The notes under the pieces are model-generated. The model was not told the origin of the DNA and made no database searches. It worked only from the letters and a program-made list of their open reading frames with translations. The position numbers were made by a program, and so were the translations under genes. Of a DNA stretch of 8,785 nucleotides, positions 6,371 through 8,785 are shown piece after piece. Origin of the DNA: an uncultured Collinsella sp. (GTDB lineage: Bacteria > Actinomycetota > Coriobacteriia > Coriobacteriales > Coriobacteriaceae); NCBI GenBank assembly GCA_902463875.1, contig CABQHR010000067.1, positions 1-8,785 on the forward strand. Direction: 5' to 3'. Every line of letters starts with the position of its first letter. The first letter of the stretch is position 1.

Positions 6371-7588
6371 GTGGCTATCCACATTGTCGAGGAAGCAAAT
6401 CGTTGTCTGGGTTGTAAAAGGGCGTTCTGCCAGATCAAGGGCTGCCCGGTGCAGACGCCTATTCCGCAGGTCATCGATCTGTTTAAGCAGCGTCGTCTGG
6501 AGGAAGCGGGCGAGCTGCTGTTCCAGAACAACCCGATGAGCGCGGTCTGCTCCATGGTGTGCAACCATTCGGGCCAGTGCGAGGGTTCGTGCGTCCAGGG
6601 TCGCAAGGGCACGCCGGTGCATTTCTCGAGCATCGAGAACTATATCTCCACGGCGTACCTCGACCGCAAGGAGTGGAAGCCTGCGCCGTCGTGCGGCAAG
6701 CAGGTCGCCGTGGTCGGCTCGGGCCCTGCCGGCATTACCGTGGCTATCAAGATGGCCCAGCTGGGCTGCGCGGTCACCGTGTTTGAGCAGCGCCCCGAGA
6801 TCGGCGGCGTGCTGGAGTACGGCATCCCCGAGTTCCGTCTGCCGCGCTCGCTGGTGCAAAAGTACCGCCACGTGATGTGCTCGCTCGGCGTGCGCGTGCG
6901 TCCCTCGACCACCATCGGCGGCGCGCTGCATATCGACGATCTGCTGCGCGACGGCTATGACGCGGTCTTTGTGGGCACCGGCACTTGGCGCGCCCGCAAG
7001 CTGGGGATTCCCGGCGAGTCGCGCGGCAACGTGCTGTTTGGCATCGACTATCTGGTCGATCCCACGAGTGTGGCGATCGGACAGAACGTGGCGGTTATCG
7101 GTGCCGGTAACGTCGCCATGGATGTGGCCCGCACGGCGCTGCGCTCGGGTGCTCGCAAGGTCACCGTGTATGCCCGTTCGCGCCACATCTCTGCCATCGA
7201 TGATGAGGTCGAGCTGACCGAGCTCGACGGAGCCGAGATCGTGTGCGGCAAGGCCATCTGCGCTATCGACGATAACGGCCCCGTGTTCGAGACGGCTATC
7301 TTCGACGAGGACAACAACGTGGTGGGCTACGAGGAAGAGCTCGACCATGCCGCGGCCGATACCATCGTCATCGCGGCCTCGCAGGTGCCCAAGGACAAGC
7401 TCGTGCTTACGACGGGCGGCCTGGAGACCGACCATCGCGGCCTGCTTTCGGTCGATGAGCACGGCATGACCACCGTGCCCGGCGTCTTTGCCGCCGGCGA
7501 CGTGGTCAATGGCCCGCTCACCGTAGTCCATGCCGTGGCCGGCGCCAAGCTCGCCGTCGAAGGCATGACATCCTACCTGGGCCTCTAA
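6371..7588 (+). CDS. GltD/NfnB-like FAD/NAD(P)-dependent oxidoreductase with N-terminal [4Fe-4S] domain
   Basis: This 405-residue flavoprotein is related to the small subunit of glutamate synthase. Residues ~1-95 form the Fer4_20-type iron-sulfur domain, with C12, C15, C20, C25 and C60, C64, C70, C74, spaced for two [4Fe-4S] clusters. FAD binding is shown by VGSGPAG (115-121) and GVFAAGDVV (371-379), and NAD(P)H binding by GAGNVAMD (244-251). GTG 6371 has AGAGGGG at 6358-6364. It lies 96 bases after the isomerase with no clear terminator between. No GltB large subunit or NfnA partner is visible, so it probably passes electrons between NAD(P)H and another acceptor (ferredoxin or a partner enzyme) and may be misnamed glutamate synthase by automatic annotation. 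It is somewhat shorter than typical GltD/NfnB (~450-480 residues). PreT, a dihydropyrimidine dehydrogenase subunit of similar length, is an alternative, but its PreA partner is absent here. Confidence 0.87.
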   Translation: MAIHIVEEANRCLGCKRAFCQIKGCPVQTPIPQVIDLFKQRRLEEAGELLFQNNPMSAVCSMVCNHSGQCEGSCVQGRKGTPVHFSSIENYISTAYLDRKEWKPAPSCGKQVAVVGSGPAGITVAIKMAQLGCAVTVFEQRPEIGGVLEYGIPEFRLPRSLVQKYRHVMCSLGVRVRPSTTIGGALHIDDLLRDGYDAVFVGTGTWRARKLGIPGESRGNVLFGIDYLVDPTSVAIGQNVAVIGAGNVAMDVARTALRSGARKVTVYARSRHISAIDDEVELTELDGAEIVCGKAICAIDDNGPVFETAIFDEDNNVVGYEEELDHAAADTIVIAASQVPKDKLVLTTGGLETDHRGLLSVDEHGMTTVPGVFAAGDVVNGPLTVVHAVAGAKLAVEGMTSYLGL

Positions 7589-7605
7589 CCCATCCCACCC
7601 TTATC

Positions 7606-7676
7606 AGTTGCGGTGAAATACGGACTGTTTTGGCTGTCAAAGGCCTTATCTACTCCGTATTCCACCGCAACTTTTT
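7606..7676 (+). terminator. Strong intrinsic terminator after the GltD-like gene
   Basis: Bases 7606-7624 pair with 7654-7672 over 19 positions with a single A/C mismatch (7616 against 7662). A 29-base loop separates the arms and T5 lies at 7672-7676, overlapping the stem foot. It is 17 bases after the stop codon. The stem is unusually long and the loop unusually large for a simple terminator, so it may derive from a small mobile or dispersed palindrome. It separates transcription of the GltD-like gene from the downstream flavoprotein. Confidence 0.82.
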
Positions 7677-7703
7677 GTGGGCTGAGTAAAAGCCGGGGGA
7701 GCG

Positions 7704-7719
7704 TGTACGGTCGGGTACA
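7704..7719 (+). promoter_or_regulatory. Dyad TGTAC-N6-GTACA, possible operator before the OYE gene
   Basis: TGTAC at 7704-7708 and GTACA at 7715-7719 form a 5-6-5 inverted repeat in the leader between the terminator and the start at 7788. A weak -10-like TACGAT lies just downstream at 7733-7738, with no good -35, so an activator or repressor site is conceivable. A short GCCGC/GCGGC hairpin (7755-7767) lies further on, before the ribosome site. The evidence is only the symmetry and position. Confidence 0.3.
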
Positions 7720-7787
7720 GCGCGGTTACTGATACGATAAGTACGTTAGCAACTGCCGCCACGCGGCTCAAACGAAAGGAAGCCTGT

Positions 7788-8785
7788 ATGGAGTTCTCCG
7801 CCTACCCGATGCTCTTTAGCCCGATTAAGGTCGGTACGACCGAGGTCAAGAACCGCGTCTTTATGCCGCCGGTGTCTACCAACCTGGCCGACCACGGCTA
7901 TGTGACCGACGATCTGGTCGACCATTACCGCGCCCGCGCCAAGGGCGGCGTGGGCCTGATCATCACCGAGGTCGTGACGGTCGAGCCCACCTATACCTAT
8001 CTGCCGGGTGACATGTGCTGCTACGACGACACGTTTATCCCCGGCTGGGAAAAGCTCGCCGCCGCCGTCCACGAGTACGGGTGCAAGATCATGCCGCAGC
8101 TCTTCCACCCCGCCTACATGGCCTTTAACATTCCGGGCACGCCGCGCCTCATCGCCCCGTCCTTTGTGGGCCCGTCCTATGCCCGTGAGGCGCCGCGTCC
8201 CATCACGGTCGATGAGATTCACGAGCTCACGCACCAGTTTGGCGACGCCGCTGTGCGTATGCAGAAGGCCGGCGTCGATGGTGTCGAGGTCCATGCGGCA
8301 CACGCCCACGGCATGCTCGGTGGCTTCTTGACCCCGCTCTACAACAAGCGCACCGACGAGTACGGCGGCTCGCTCGATGCCCGCATGCGCTTTTTGCTCG
8401 AGGTCATCGCCGAGATTCGCGAGCGCTGTGGCAAGGACTTTATCATCGACGTCCGCATCTCGGGTGACGAGTACACCGATGGCGGCCTGACTCTCAACGA
8501 CATGATCTATGTCTCGCGTCGCCTGGAGAAGGCCGGCGTCGATATGATCCACGTGTCGGGCGGCACCACCATCAAGCGCGGTTCCGCGATTCCCGCCGCC
8601 GGCACCCAGCAGGCCTCACACGCCGCCTGCTCGCGCGAGATCAAAAAGCATGTCAACATTCCCGTTGCCACGGTCGGACGCATCAATGAGGCATGGATTG
8701 CCGAGGAGCTGATCGAGGACGGTGCCGCCGACATCTGCATGATGGGCCGCGCCAACCTGTGCGATGCCGAGTTCTGCAACAAGGC
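7788..8785 (+). CDS. Old Yellow Enzyme family NADH:flavin oxidoreductase, FadH/BaiCD-like (3' end missing)
   Basis: The frame opens at ATG 7788 and runs without a stop off the right edge, giving 332 complete codons. It has AAAGGA at 7775-7780, seven bases before the start. The visible part is the FMN-binding TIM barrel of the OYE family, which reduces activated C=C bonds. It shows MPPVSTN (26-32), QLFH (104-107), EVHAAHAHG with H169 and H172 (167-175), the DEYGGS signature (190-195), DVRIS with R223 (221-225), and the phosphate-binding VGRIN (296-300) and MGRA (319-322). In FadH, BaiCD and trimethylamine dehydrogenase relatives this barrel is followed by a [4Fe-4S] cysteine motif and FAD/NAD domains. 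The sequence stops just before where that motif would begin, so the longer architecture is likely but unseen. Substrates in this group include enoyl-CoAs, bile acid intermediates and plant-derived enoates; none can be chosen here. Confidence 0.88.
   Translation, partial: MEFSAYPMLFSPIKVGTTEVKNRVFMPPVSTNLADHGYVTDDLVDHYRARAKGGVGLIITEVVTVEPTYTYLPGDMCCYDDTFIPGWEKLAAAVHEYGCKIMPQLFHPAYMAFNIPGTPRLIAPSFVGPSYAREAPRPITVDEIHELTHQFGDAAVRMQKAGVDGVEVHAAHAHGMLGGFLTPLYNKRTDEYGGSLDARMRFLLEVIAEIRERCGKDFIIDVRISGDEYTDGGLTLNDMIYVSRRLEKAGVDMIHVSGGTTIKRGSAIPAAGTQQASHAACSREIKKHVNIPVATVGRINEAWIAEELIEDGAADICMMGRANLCDAEFCNK

Noticed and set aside
6356..7531. 391-codon open frame on the minus strand opposite the GltD-like gene
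   Set aside because: Codon-aligned shadow of a high-GC gene. The same explanation covers the minus-strand frames at 1416-2189, 3152-4060, 5342-6262 and 7746-8552.
1..8785. tRNA, rRNA, CRISPR array, insertion sequence or phage genes
   Set aside because: None was seen. The intergenic gaps are all under 200 bases and contain only the hairpins and repeats listed, with no transposase or integrase coding sequence.

Overview
The window is high-GC bacterial DNA, and all seven genes lie on the + strand. Gene density, short gaps, GTG starts and gene content fit an anaerobic, gut-type actinobacterium. Coriobacteriia, and Collinsella in particular, is my best guess. This rests on composition and gene style only, with no marker gene, so treat it as an inference.

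Bases 1-6274 form a pectin / rhamnogalacturonan utilisation locus. In order it holds: the 3' part of a GH28 polygalacturonase-type gene; a hairpin terminator; a two-domain esterase joining a CE8 pectin methylesterase to a serine alpha/beta hydrolase; a short SGNH (GDSL-type) esterase; a regulatory-looking intergenic segment with a perfect 16-bp inverted repeat and a repeated 11-mer; a GH105 unsaturated (rhamno)galacturonyl hydrolase; and, one base after its stop, a TIM-barrel sugar isomerase/epimerase. The four complete enzymes here have no visible signal peptide or membrane segment. The simplest model is cytoplasmic trimming of imported pectic oligosaccharides: esterases remove methyl and acetyl groups, GH28 removes saturated galacturonate, GH105 removes the unsaturated uronate left by a lyase, and the isomerase/epimerase handles a released sugar. 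No transporter, lyase or regulator lies in the window.

Bases 6275-8785 hold redox genes. A stand-alone GltD/NfnB-like FAD/NAD(P) oxidoreductase with eight N-terminal cysteines arranged for two [4Fe-4S] clusters is followed by a strong intrinsic terminator. An Old Yellow Enzyme family flavoprotein of the FadH/BaiCD type then runs off the right edge. No large glutamate synthase subunit is present, so the first of these is unlikely to be ordinary glutamate synthase. A functional link between the redox genes and the pectin genes is not shown.

Points most worth a second look: the CE8-alpha/beta hydrolase fusion, the isomerase coupled to GH105, and the palindrome/repeat region before GH105.
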